Assembly: GCA_936450465.1 (NCBI GenBank)
Contig: OW388296.1
Span: 16,639,026-16,703,025 of the forward strand
Source: Gibbula magus
Taxonomy: Eukaryota > Mollusca > Gastropoda > Trochida > Trochidae
DNA length: 64,000 nucleotides
Direction of reading: 5' to 3'
The stretch's first letter is position 1; every line of letters begins with the position of its first letter. Shown piece by piece: positions 46,206-57,114 of the stretch. The position numbers and the translations under genes were made by a program. Under the pieces are notes generated by a model. The model was given only the letters and a program-made list of their open reading frames with translations. It was not told where the DNA came from and ran no database searches.

Positions 46206-46880
46206 TAGCTCATCAGGCCTGAAAGGCCAGATGTGCTCATGGCATGGGCCATCGTCCGGCGTCCGTCCGTCGTCTAGAGGTCAAAGTTCGTTCATCACGA
46301 ATTCCAACGCTCACAACTATGGCCGCCAGAGACGTTTAAAGTGAAACTCTTAACTGACTTCTTCTCCGAAAGCGCTTGATATAGGAATGTGAAATTTTGT
46401 CATTAACATCTTTGTGGGATGGAAATACAAGTTTGTAAATTTTGGTTGAGATAAATTATGAAATATGAAGTTTGCAGGGGGTTTACCCTAAAAGCTTCAA
46501 ACGACTTCTTCTCATGAACCAGCAACAGGAGATATCCAGAAACCTGGACAGTGTTTTCTTTAAAATATAGAGATCATGATTTGTAAATTTTAATACTGAA
46601 ACTTTGATACATTGATTGTGAAAAGAGTTCATATAAAGGTATATTTTTCATTTGTTATGCACTGACAATTTCAAGACTTCAATTTTCGGGGCTAGGACTT
46701 GTGCATTATACTTTAAATGAACAAAAATACATATGTTTGATCGATTCACTTAGTTGAACTGTCAATTTCGTAAGGATTCTCTTCACACAGAGTTTACTCC
46801 CTTTAGATTTTCGATCTTAACCTCTGTTCTACCTAGGCGAATTTCTCGTTTTTAACAAAATCCCCTTGCGGCCACAAATG
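46206..46880 (-). mobile_element. Dispersed repeat with (GTCC)n end, possibly GAGCC family
   Basis: Begins TAGCTCATCAGGCCTGAAAG, the reverse complement of the 3' end of the 38558 copy, then GGCGTCCGTCCGTCG. The remainder differs from the 7201 and 38558 copies, so it may be another subfamily sharing its end. A piece near 46785-46855 (CACAGAGTTTACTCCC, TTCGATCTTAACCTCTGTTC) recurs inverted near 51860-51915. Confidence 0.5.
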
Positions 46881-47122
46881 GATACAGCATATAATATACT
46901 TCCTTTTTACAGAAGAAATCACATTTTACATCGACTACGTTTTTTTTTTACATCGACCGAGTTATCATAAAGTTCTTAGCCGTTGACTGTTAAGCGTCTT
47001 GCTAATTTGGGCGGGGCGAGGTTGTTTGACCCTTTCAGTGTAACTGACGAATCCGTTGGTGAATGACCCGATGAATACGTACATACACATAGTAGACTAG
47101 GACAGATTATGGATGAGATGAA

Positions 47123-50100
47123 AGCAAGAGGCATTTTTTAGAAGGATTTGGTATCCAGTCTATCTTACCTATTTAAAGGATGCTGATTACGAAAAAATAG
47201 GATACAAAGCTGAAAAAAGTGTTTTTGACCCCCAAAATTGAAAAACAAAATGGCCGCCCAAATTTCACAAAAAAATGTCAGCTGATCACATTCTTTTCGT
47301 TTATTACTGAATCCCTACATGTTAAAAAGTAGTAAAAGTGTTTTATAGGGCATTCAAAGGGTACTGATCATGATTAGGTTTGAAACCAAGTTAGAAAAAT
47401 ATATATAACCCTCAAATTTGAAAAACAAAATGGCCGCCATAGTCGCCTCACATAGTATTAAGTATGAATGTTATTTCATAAATTCGTCTGTATTTTTCTT
47501 GATAATTTTTTATTAAATTTGGCTTTCTCAAACATCTTTTAAATGTTGATCACAAATAAATTAGATATACGCTGATTAAAAATTTTTTCATCTTCAGAAT
47601 TGAAAAACAAAATGGCCGCCATAGTCGCCTCACATGGTATTGTAACTGTGTGAATACTATCATAAAATATCTCTGTATATTTAATGATAGTTTCTTAAAG
47701 TTTGACTTTCTCAAACATCTTATAAATGCTGATAACATATCAATTAGACATAAGCTGAATAAAATTGTTTTCATCTTCAGAATTGAAAACAAAATGGCCG
47801 CCATAGTCGCCTCAGATGGTATTAGGTGTGAATGTTATATCATAAAATGCCTCTGTATATTAATTGATACTTTTCTTAAAATTTGACTTTCTCAGACATG
47901 TCATAAATGCTGATCACAAATAAATAAGATATTAACTGAATTAAATTGTTTTCACTTTCAAAATTGAAAACAAAATGGCCGCAAAACTAGCTATTTAAGC
48001 TGATTATCTGAAGCTGTTGTATCCTTACAGCTTTTGTCATACTATAATACACAACTACAAATATTCATGAATATTCTCTATCATTTAACTCATGTTGATA
48101 GACAGAACATTGTCAAACAATCAACAATATATCATTTGAAACGTACAAACATAATTTTAAATTATACTTTTCAATATCATGTTAAACGTGTTGAATCATA
48201 TATGAATAAGAACTCTTTTCAAATTACACAGTCACACAAAGCAGGTTTGAATTTAAATTAAGATATTCCTAAAACCCTTTTTTTAAACTTTCATTCATAG
48301 CACATTAACAATACATTTTAGTACACATTTGGAAGGTCAATTGAAACAATTCGTGTTATCACAAGGCTTTCTGCAGCCACATGCAGAGGTGCAAGGAAGT
48401 CTTAAATCATGCATTTATAGCGCAAATTCTGACATTGTGTGCGACATGCACATGTGATGAGTGAAATATATGCTTCAGGAATGGTGTCTAAAGACATCAG
48501 TAGGTGTTGCAGACCTTTGTTGTTCTTGTCCAACCCATCTCTGTGACCACTGGCAGTTGTGGAATGCCTTCACAGGCTTTATTTCTGATCATTGTTTCGT
48601 AATTGGCACACTTGATGTAGTGGTACAGGGCATCACTTGTTGTATCAACTACGGTTTGAATGATTTCTGAAATACAATGCTTTGCACTGTGTTCACACTT
48701 TGAACATTATCTACACACAAAGTCTTCAGCAGATCTGGTCTTGTCTTGACTTAAGTCGCCAAATCCTGAAGGAGATGATGATGGCTGTCGAAGACTTTCC
48801 TTGCTTACCTATCGGTATGGTCACAGGAGCAGGAAGTAGAATCACAGCCTGTAAGTGCGTGGAACAGTGATGAAGCAGATTGTGTTGGCAGTTTCTTGTA
48901 AACAGGAAATACTTGAAAACGTTGTCATACGCTTAAAAGATGTTTCTCACCTGCATTGTCTTGATGTTGCCGTGCTGCTAGAGCTTCATTGTGGCTGATA
49001 ATATCAATCTTGTGAATTTGAAACATCGCTTGGGTGTCTGCTGCTATCTGAGATCTGATATTGTATGATAATGCCAATCTATTATTGCAGAATTTAAATT
49101 GGTAATACAGACAATGCCATCACTTCTTTTGTCAGTGCCATTAAGCCATGCACTCTTGCTCCTGATCGGGATCAACATGATTGAATTTTTGCCGTATGAT
49201 GCAGATTCCATATTCCATCTCTTTGTGCTCGCGTGAATTACTACAGAGTAGTACAGACACCATCTCCATGTAATGTAACAAACAGGAGAAATTCACATTC
49301 TATTGTCTCTTCTTTCCTTTGAATTCTCAGGGCAGTGCCATAAACCTGGAATCTGACAACATAGCAGCCAGTGTATTAAAAGCTTGTAGACATGATGCAG
49401 CTTCAGATCCATCATCAAACAGTCTTGTGTTTGGTATTCTTCAGAAATAAAGAACTGGTATTATGAGGTTCCACAAGGCCTGTAATGTAAGTTTGTGGGC
49501 TCGCATTGCCTTATTGTATTTCAACACATCAAGAACTGCTGTGTTTGGTCCCATAATACCAGCTTCCAGCTACATTTCACACAATCCACAACCGCTCACA
49601 TGTAGCACAGTAGCAGAGTAAGGTCATACCCCGACTCGCTGGATTATACATATGTCTATGAACTTCCTCAAAGTGATAGGAAAGCTGCCAACTGCCAACA
49701 CAATCTGCCTCATCACTGTTGCCATTCCATGCACTAACAGGCTGTGATTCTACTTCCTGCTTCTGTACATGTGGCCATACCAAGAGGTCAGCAAGGCAAC
49801 TGCGTCAGCCATCATCATCTTCTTTAGGATTTGGGCTCTAGCAAGTCAAGACAAGACCAGATCTGCTGTAGACTTTGTGTGTAAGATTTATTGTGTAGAT
49901 ACTGTTCAAAGTGTGAACACAGTGCAAAGCATTGTATTTCAGAAATCATTCAAACCTCAGTTGATGCCTCCAACAAGTGATGCCCTGTACCACTACATCA
50001 GCATGTCACTTACGAAACAATGATCAGAAATAAAGCCTGTGAAGGCATTCCACAACTGCCAGTGGTCACAGAAATGGACAAGAACAAGCAAAGGTCTGCA

Positions 50101-51308
50101 ATACCTACTGATGTCTTTAGACACCATTCCTGAAGCATATATTTCACTCATCACATGTGCATGTCGCACACAATGTCAGAATTTTCGCTATATATGCATG
50201 ATTTAAGACTTCCATGCACCTCTGCGTGATAACACGAGTTGTTTCAATTAACAATCCAAATGTGTACTAAAATGTATTGATAATGTGCTATGAATGAAAG
50301 TCTTAAATCAATGTTTTAGGAAAATCTTAACTTTTTTCATTTATTTGTGATCAGGATTTATAAGATGTCTGAGAAAGATAAATATTAAGAAATTATCAAT
50401 AAATATACAGGGACATTTTATGATAAAACATTCAAACCTAAGACTATGGGGGCCATTTTGTCTTTCAATTCTAAAGGTGAATTTTTTTTCTTTCTGTTTA
50501 CATCTAATTTATTTGTGATCAGCATTTATAAGATATTTGAGAAAGTCAAATGTAAAAAAAATATCAATAAATATACAGAGGCATTTTATGATATAACATT
50601 CACACCTAATACCAACTTAGGTGACTATGGCGGCCATTTTGTTTTTCAATTCTGAAGATGAAAACAACTTTATTCAGCTTATATCTAATTCATCTGATCA
50701 GCATTTATGATATGTCTGAGAAAGTCATATTTTAAGAAATTATCATTAGATATACAGAGGCATTTTATGATATAGCATTCACACCTAATATACCATCTGA
50801 GGCGACTATGGCGGCCATTTTGTTTTTCAATTCTGAAGATGAAAACAATTTTATTCAGTGTATATCTAATTTATTTGTGATCAACATTTAAAAGATGTCT
50901 CAGAAAGTCAAATTTTAAAAAATTATCTCTAAATATACAGGCGCATTTTATGAAATAACATTCATACTAATACTATGTGAGGCGACTATGGCGGCCATTT
51001 TGTTTTTCAAATTTGAGGGTTATATATATTTTTTCTAACTTGGTTTCCAACCTGATCATGATCAGTACCCTTTGAATACCCTATTAAAACACTTTTACTA
51101 CTTTTTAACGTGTAGAGATTCAGTAATAAACGAAAACAATGTGATCAGCTGCCATTTTTTTGTGAAATTTGGGCGGCCATTTTGTTTTTCAATTTTGGGG
51201 GTCAAAAACACTTTTTTCAGCTTGGTATCCTATTTTTTCGTAATCAGCACCCTTTAAATAGGTAAGATAGACTGGATACCAAATCCTTCTAAAAAATGCC
51301 TCTTGCTC
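47123..51308. mobile_element. 4.2-kb foldback element with about 1.6-1.8-kb inverted arms
   Basis: The left arm (about 47123-48900) and right arm (about 49682-51308) are reverse complements over nearly their whole length. Outer ends are AGCAAGAGGCATTTTTTAG and its complement; inner ends lie near GTTGGCAGTTTC. Each arm has five roughly 180-base subrepeats. Each subrepeat begins with an AAAATGGCCGCC block (left near 47239, 47428, 47608, 47790, 47975; right mirrored near 50451-51172). A 0.78-kb noncoding spacer lies between the arms. No transposase is seen, and flanking 9-mers do not match clearly. It is probably a non-autonomous foldback or long-TIR element. It sits between the two DUF229 paralogues. 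Confidence 0.9.
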
Positions 51309-52890
51309 TTTTATTCGAGCCCTTTTTCAGAATTGGGCCTAGGCTATAGTTGCTGGTGTAGCAGAGTACAGCTGACGTGTTTATGACATGGAACATCGTC
51401 CTGGGACTATGTGTCTCAGTTCACCAGCTGTGAATGGGTTCCTCGTAAGGATTGATAAGTGACTGACTTGTTGTGCTTCAAGGAGTTGAAAATAAGAAAG
51501 ATTTGCTAATAACAGTAACATCCACCGACCGAAGGAAAAAAACAAAACGCCCTTGATCATTTCAGAGTTGAATATCGGCGTCATAAAAATGATAGTATGA
51601 ATGAATACGCCTTTAAATTTGTAAATAATAACTATTTTCGGTTTTTGTCTCTGATTAAGTCTTCTTTATTTATCAGCATGTGTATGGTCAATTGTCTTTC
51701 TTTTTTTTTTGTGCAAAATCAAATACCATATATAGGGGAAACACATTAACCTACGTTTCTGTTTCCAAAAATAGCGTTATGACGTTTTATTCGCAAATGG
51801 CACCTTTATCACGGCGTCGCTGATTGCACAACTCATGTTTCGCCATTTCTAGCCGAGACATTTGCCATAGTAGAACAGATGTTAGGATCGAAATCTAAAT
51901 GAAGTAAATTCTGTGAAAAAAAGAATGTGTGGATGTGTGTGATGAATTATAAAATTATTTTTAAAAGGTAGTCATTGTTGCCTATACATTTTCCTACTTT
52001 TTAAATTTGTTTTCCTTTTTTTAAATGTTTCATCTATTTTCCTCTGTGCATTTGACACGTTTAATGTGATATGCGCCCTCACTTAGTTATAGATACATGT
52101 GAGGGTATAATTCATAATTTCATATATCAATAATGATGTGACATGTTTTGCATGTGTGATGGAGGTTAAAAAACCGCACCCATATTGCCCCCGGTCCGCA
52201 AATCCATATCAGCCATGTCAGCTCGGGTCCGCAAATCCATATTAGTATCAACCCGGCTGACGTTAGGTGAGAGTGATCTCCCTTTGCTTACAGACACGCT
52301 TACAGAGTAACGTCACAAGCGAAGCAATGTCAGAATAACTAGTTCATTTCAGAGTAGCCTCCGAACAAGGATGTTGTTGACGCCTTTAACTTATTTAATT
52401 AAATATACTATTAATTTGAAAGTTAAATAAGAGGCAAGGCGCGCGGCTCACATAATTAATTGTATTTTATTTATAATGGAGGGTATGTGTATTCATCTTC
52501 TAACCCCCAAAGTAAAAATATTCGCATGGAAACATCAAATTCTTAAAATTTCTATAAATACGTTGTCATGCTTTAGATAAAAAGCATGATATATGCTAAA
52601 AAGGTTACAATATGTCATGTCTCGGGCTGATATGGGGTATTGTATGAAAAATCACATGTTATAGGCCTAACCTCTAAATATTAGCTAAACTATTAAAGGT
52701 CTTACACATGACACTGTGATATCGGATTATTTTGTGTAATACGTCGTATTACTGTATATTGCTCATGACGTCATGCCAACACCACACCCTCATAGATACT
52801 ACTAGTATATGGAATCGCCTAACATCATTAGACATATTATGAACTAATTTAGAAACAGTAACAGTAACTGGCTCCTAATGTACTGACCCC
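51309..52890. other. Intergenic with repeat scraps
   Basis: Includes an inverted fragment of the 46.8-kb repeat (about 51855-51915). Two direct copies of GGTCCGCAAATCCATAT lie at about 52193 and 52230, with CGGGCTGATATGG inverted near 52625. CRE-type words (TGACGTTA, TAACGTCA, and TGACGTCA near 52768) also occur. The latter items may be another CRE-associated palindromic element. No gene. Confidence 0.4.
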
Positions 52891-52894
52891 CTTT

Positions 52895-54257
52895 TCATCA
52901 GCAAAGAACCATTCCTATTTGAATCTGTATGACAGGTTCCAATCGGCATACAGAAAGAACCATAGCACGGAGACTGCTCTTCTGCGGGTGATGGACTCTT
53001 TATTGCGTGCAGCAGACTCAGGAAACGTCAGTGTGTTAGTGCTCCTTGACTTGTCGTCTGCATTCGACACTATTGACCATGATCAACTCATTGACTGTCT
53101 AAGGTTACAGATCGGTCTTGAAGGTACTGCCCTTCAGTGGTTTACCTCATATTTGCAGGATCGTACCCAATTTGTCCAAATACAGAATGCTAGATCACAA
53201 GATCACATGTGGTGTGCCACAGGGATCAGTCCTGGGACCTGTTCTTTTCAGTTTATACATGGGGTCTCTTGGCGAGGTGATCAGAACCAGCACTGCTGAA
53301 TACCAGTCATATGCCGATGACACACAGACCTGGGAATCATTTATTCCTCAAATCTTGGAATCTCAAATTTGTCATCTGGAACAATGTGTCACTGATACTG
53401 GTTCGTGGATGAAGCAAAGAAAACTCAAACTGAACGAGTCCAAAACAGAGGTACTTTTGTCAGGCTCCACAATGAATAGGGCCAAGGTTCCTGTCAATTC
53501 CATCCTTATTGGAGAATCGGCCATCTGTTTCAGTGCCTCTGTTAAGAACTTGGGTGTTCAATTTGACTCTGGTTTGACACTTGAAGCTCATGTCAGTTCC
53601 GTGTGTAGGACTTGCTATTTCCACATCAGAAGTATCGCAACAATCCGGCATCTGCTAACAACAGAGGCAGCCCATCACCTTGTTAGATCCATGATCCTCT
53701 CCCGTCTAGACTACTGCAACAGTCTTCTTGGAAATGCACGTCTAGACATCATATCAAAACTACAATCTGTCCAGAATGCAGCAGCTAGAATTATTTCAAA
53801 AACCAACAAGTACAGCCATATAACACCAATCTTTGTCCGCCTTCATTGGCTGCCAGTTCGAGCAAGGATTGAATATAAGATCGCCTGCCTTGCCTACAAA
53901 TGTGTAACTGGCACAGCCCCCTCCTATCTGGAGAGTTTGGTGCAAACATACACACCTGCGAGATCTCTACGATCAGAGAACAATCACCAGCTATCCGTGC
54001 CAACAGTGCGTCTCAAATCATTTGGCCATAAACGCTTCGCTTTCACTGCGGCCACACTCTGGAACTCTCTGCCACTCCCAATCAGAACAAGTCCCTCTCT
54101 CACTAACTTTCAGTCAAACCTTAAAACCTTCCTGTTTAGGAAGTACCATGAACAGTGAACTGTGCACCAGTGCTTTATTTTCATGTTGCGCCTTGAGCAA
54201 TCACTTGCTGATTGGATATTTGGCGCCTTACAAGAGGACTTATTATTATTATTATTT
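52895..54257 (+). mobile_element. L2-like LINE, best preserved RT relic in the window
   Basis: RT begins near LYDRFQSAYRKNHSTETALL (about 52919), with motif A LLDLSSAFDTIDHDQLI. A single frameshift near 53195-53210 separates it from CGVPQGSVLGPVLFSLYM, SYADDTQ (YADD at 53310-53321), KLKLNESKTEVLL and KNLGVQFDSGL. The thumb region (LSRLDYCNSLLG, RLHWLPVRARIEYK) and the C-terminal block (TPARSLRSENNHQL, TLWNSLPLPIR) follow, to a stop at 54158. The 3' UTR has TTGGCGCCTTACAAGAGGAC and ends in (TTA)n at 54239-54257. Apart from the frameshift the 346-codon downstream frame is open, so insertion was fairly recent. No endonuclease region. Confidence 0.9.
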
Positions 54258-55700
54258 TGACAATAAACAGGCCTATGTGTTAACCTATTTTCTGAGATTG
54301 TATTTTTATGAATTATTTCAAATGACCGATATGCAGTTCATTTTAGTTTTATGATGACTTTACATTTAATGATTCACAACCAATGGATGGACATATTATC
54401 ATTTTCATACCATATGGTCATAAAGATATATTATACGGAGTATTTTTGTGTCAAAAGACATTCAAACGTTCAAGGGCGTTACCTTTATAATTTATCCTGT
54501 AAAGTAATATTTTCTTACAATTGTGAATCACTTATTCATTTTATTAATCATTTTGTCAAACCAAAGGTCGTTTCCTTTCTTGTTGGTTTACCGTCAAGAA
54601 TGAAATCCAATTAGGTCAAAATGAACGCATTTTATTTAAGATAAGAACTACCGATGTTAAACGCTAGTACTTGAGATAAGGAAACCATTTATTACTGGAT
54701 GGCTATACTTTAAGGTCACATTTCTTATATTTGGATACTGATCTGCTGCAGGTAGGACATTCGATCTACTTAATTTAAAGCTGTATATAAAATACGGTCT
54801 TTTAATTTATAGACAGTACAGATTCTTCTGGAAGCGAATACCGATATTGTTCTTCGACACCCGGACTTCAAGATCACGATTTGGTTAAGATAGTGGAATG
54901 TTCGTTTTCATTATTGTCCATAAAGTGTGGTACAGTCAACTAGAAACGTTACATTGCAAAACAAAAGGGTTTTAGATATAAATACACAAATCCATAATTG
55001 ACTGGTAGTGTGTACTGAAGTTACAACCAGTATGAGTAGCAAATGCATGATATGCCGAATTGACCAATATTGCAATAAAACTCCCCAGTTTTTCTTGAAA
55101 TCATATCATATTCATATCGTAATATGGTACAATGTCATTTTTCAAATATTCTAACTTTAGACAAACACATATTAACTATAATTCTAAAACCTTTTAAACT
55201 GCATCTGAAGATACATTTAACTTCAAAAGAAATTACCCATTCATAAAAATATTGGTAGAAAGATAAGTAGAAATTATACTGAATTAAACATACATTGGTA
55301 ATATTTGGAAAAGAGATGAGATGAGGTGATTTGGGATTGAAACGCCGCTTTCAATAGTATTTCACTTATATAGCACGGCTGCTAGTATTATGGCAGGGAG
55401 AAAGCCCGCAACACCATGTGGCTATGCATTGCGGTGAAACGTGCGAGCATCTGCTGGAACAAGCAAACCGATGGTGGTACCATGCTGAAATTCATTGTAA
55501 CATTGCACCCAAACGTTACTGCGTGTAGAACTTATGCAAACAAAGTTGCCGTGCCCCTGGCGGGATTCGACCCCCGGACCCTTGGAACGAACAGAGAATA
55601 CTCGTATGTGTATCATCAGATGGTATCTTGCAACAAAATTTTGGCCTTAGCGAGATATCAGCATTGTACGCTAAATGTAGTTTCCATGAAGGTGTATCAT
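54258..55700. other. Intergenic, nothing firm
   Basis: AT-rich. A B-box-like GGGGTCGAATCCC on the minus strand near 55560 hints at a tRNA-derived relic, but no A box was found. Other open frames lack domains. Confidence 0.35.
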
Positions 55701-56011
55701 CAGTCTGATTAAAATCGACTTTGTTCCGAGGAATACATTTTGCAAAATAATGTATATACCGGGATAAAACAGGTTCTGTAGATTCCTCGCCGCAAGGTCT
55801 GAGAACACCCCGTATAGGCACGTGTTCCGAACCAGTTTAGCGCAGCCAAAGCCCAGTCAAATAGTTGACCGATCACATCATAGTTTTTAAACGGTCGCTG
55901 TTTTGAAAGCATTCGGAACAGACGAATTGATAGCTGTTTGGAGTTATCTGCCCCTAGCACTATTTTGCAATTTTTATTCCTCGGAAAATCGTCGATTTTA
56001 ATCAGCCTGGG
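55701..56011. mobile_element. MITE of about 310 bp with about 48-bp inverted repeats
   Basis: Arms near 55701-55750 and 55962-56011 pair well (CTGATTAAAATCGAC; TTCCGAGGAATA; TTTTGCAA). The outermost bases read CAGTCTGATT and AATCAGCCTG. The interior is noncoding and includes a CACGTG-like AGGCACGTGTTCC. Target duplication unclear. Superfamily not assigned. Confidence 0.7.
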
Positions 56012-56364
56012 TATACCATTTATAAATGATTATAAAAAAAATTATCATTTAAAATGGCAGTTGGACATTGCTTAACTTCAAATTTTACGAGGCCCAATCC
56101 ATTTTGACACATACTGTTGCATAAATTCGTTTTAAAGAGTTCAATAATATGTTGTTCCTAATCAGGTTGGTCATGAAAAACAATGTTTGAAAATGACAAG
56201 TTTAATATACTTTCAGGTGTCGAAATTGAATATAACTGAGACATACACTGCACGCAAAGTATAGAATTACAGTTGTTTTGGGCCTCTATTTATATCTTTG
56301 AAAGTTAACACAGCTATTCAATTTGCACAAAAAATATTTGACAAACAGTCATACATAGCTACAT

Positions 56365-56755
56365 ACAATATATACAATCTTTAACTTGTGTTACAATGTA
56401 TACAATCTTTAACTTGTGTTACAATGTATACAATCTTTAACTTGTGTTACAATGTATGCAATCTTTAACTTGTGTTACAATGTATACAATCTTTAACTTG
56501 TATTACAATATATACTTGTGTTACAATGTATACAATCTTTAACTTGTGTTACAATGTATACAATCTTTAACTTGTGTTACAATGTATACAATCTTTAACT
56601 TGTGTTACAATGTATACAATCTTTAACTTGTGTTACAATGTATACAATCTTTAACTTGTGTTACAATATATACAATCTTTAACTTGTGTTACAATGTATA
56701 CAATCTTTAACTTGTGTTACAATGTATACAATCTTTAACTTGTGTTACAATGTAT
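56365..56755 (+). repeat. 28-bp minisatellite, about 14 copies
   Basis: The unit combines ACAATGTATACAATC with TTTAACTTGTGTT and repeats every 28 bases with few changes and one shortened unit near 56500. It ends about 360 bases before the ATG of DUF229 gene 2. It therefore lies in the promoter or the 5' intron. Confidence 0.95.
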
Positions 56756-57099
56756 TTACATGTTCACGTTTGACTGAATGGAACTTCGTCGGTTTCATTA
56801 TGAATAAGTTAAAATATAAAGTAGTTTAAAAAGACATTAATTATAAAAAAAATTAATGTACAGATGAAAAGTATTTGACATAGATATGTACACAATTGTA
56901 TACATCGTGCTCAGCTCGGACACATGTATAACGCTATTCCGACCTACACTCAGAAATGGACGGGAACTGAGAAGCCAAAGGCAGAAATAAGCCAGGCAGC
57001 AGTATTTTGTATTGATCTATTTTACAGGTGTTATCGTATCTATTAGCTAGTAAACTATGAGATATCTTCATCTGTATATCTTCAATTCTTTTTTAAAAA

Positions 57100-57112
57100 T
57101 ATTTATTTACAG
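57100..57112 (+). other. Splice acceptor before DUF229 gene 2
   Basis: ATTTATTTACAG after a T-rich tract, with GTATGG following. The ATG starts two bases after the junction, matching the arrangement at paralogue 1. Confidence 0.65.
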
Positions 57113-57114
57113 GT

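Noticed and set aside
46740..51920. Extension of the giant foldback outward to 46.8 and 51.9 kb
   Set aside because: Complementary pieces exist there, but about 0.2-0.5 kb of unrelated sequence separates them from the arm ends. Separate copies of a dispersed repeat explain them better.
55540..55600. tRNA gene suggested by a B-box-like GGGGTCGAATCCC
   Set aside because: No A box at the right distance and no cloverleaf could be drawn.
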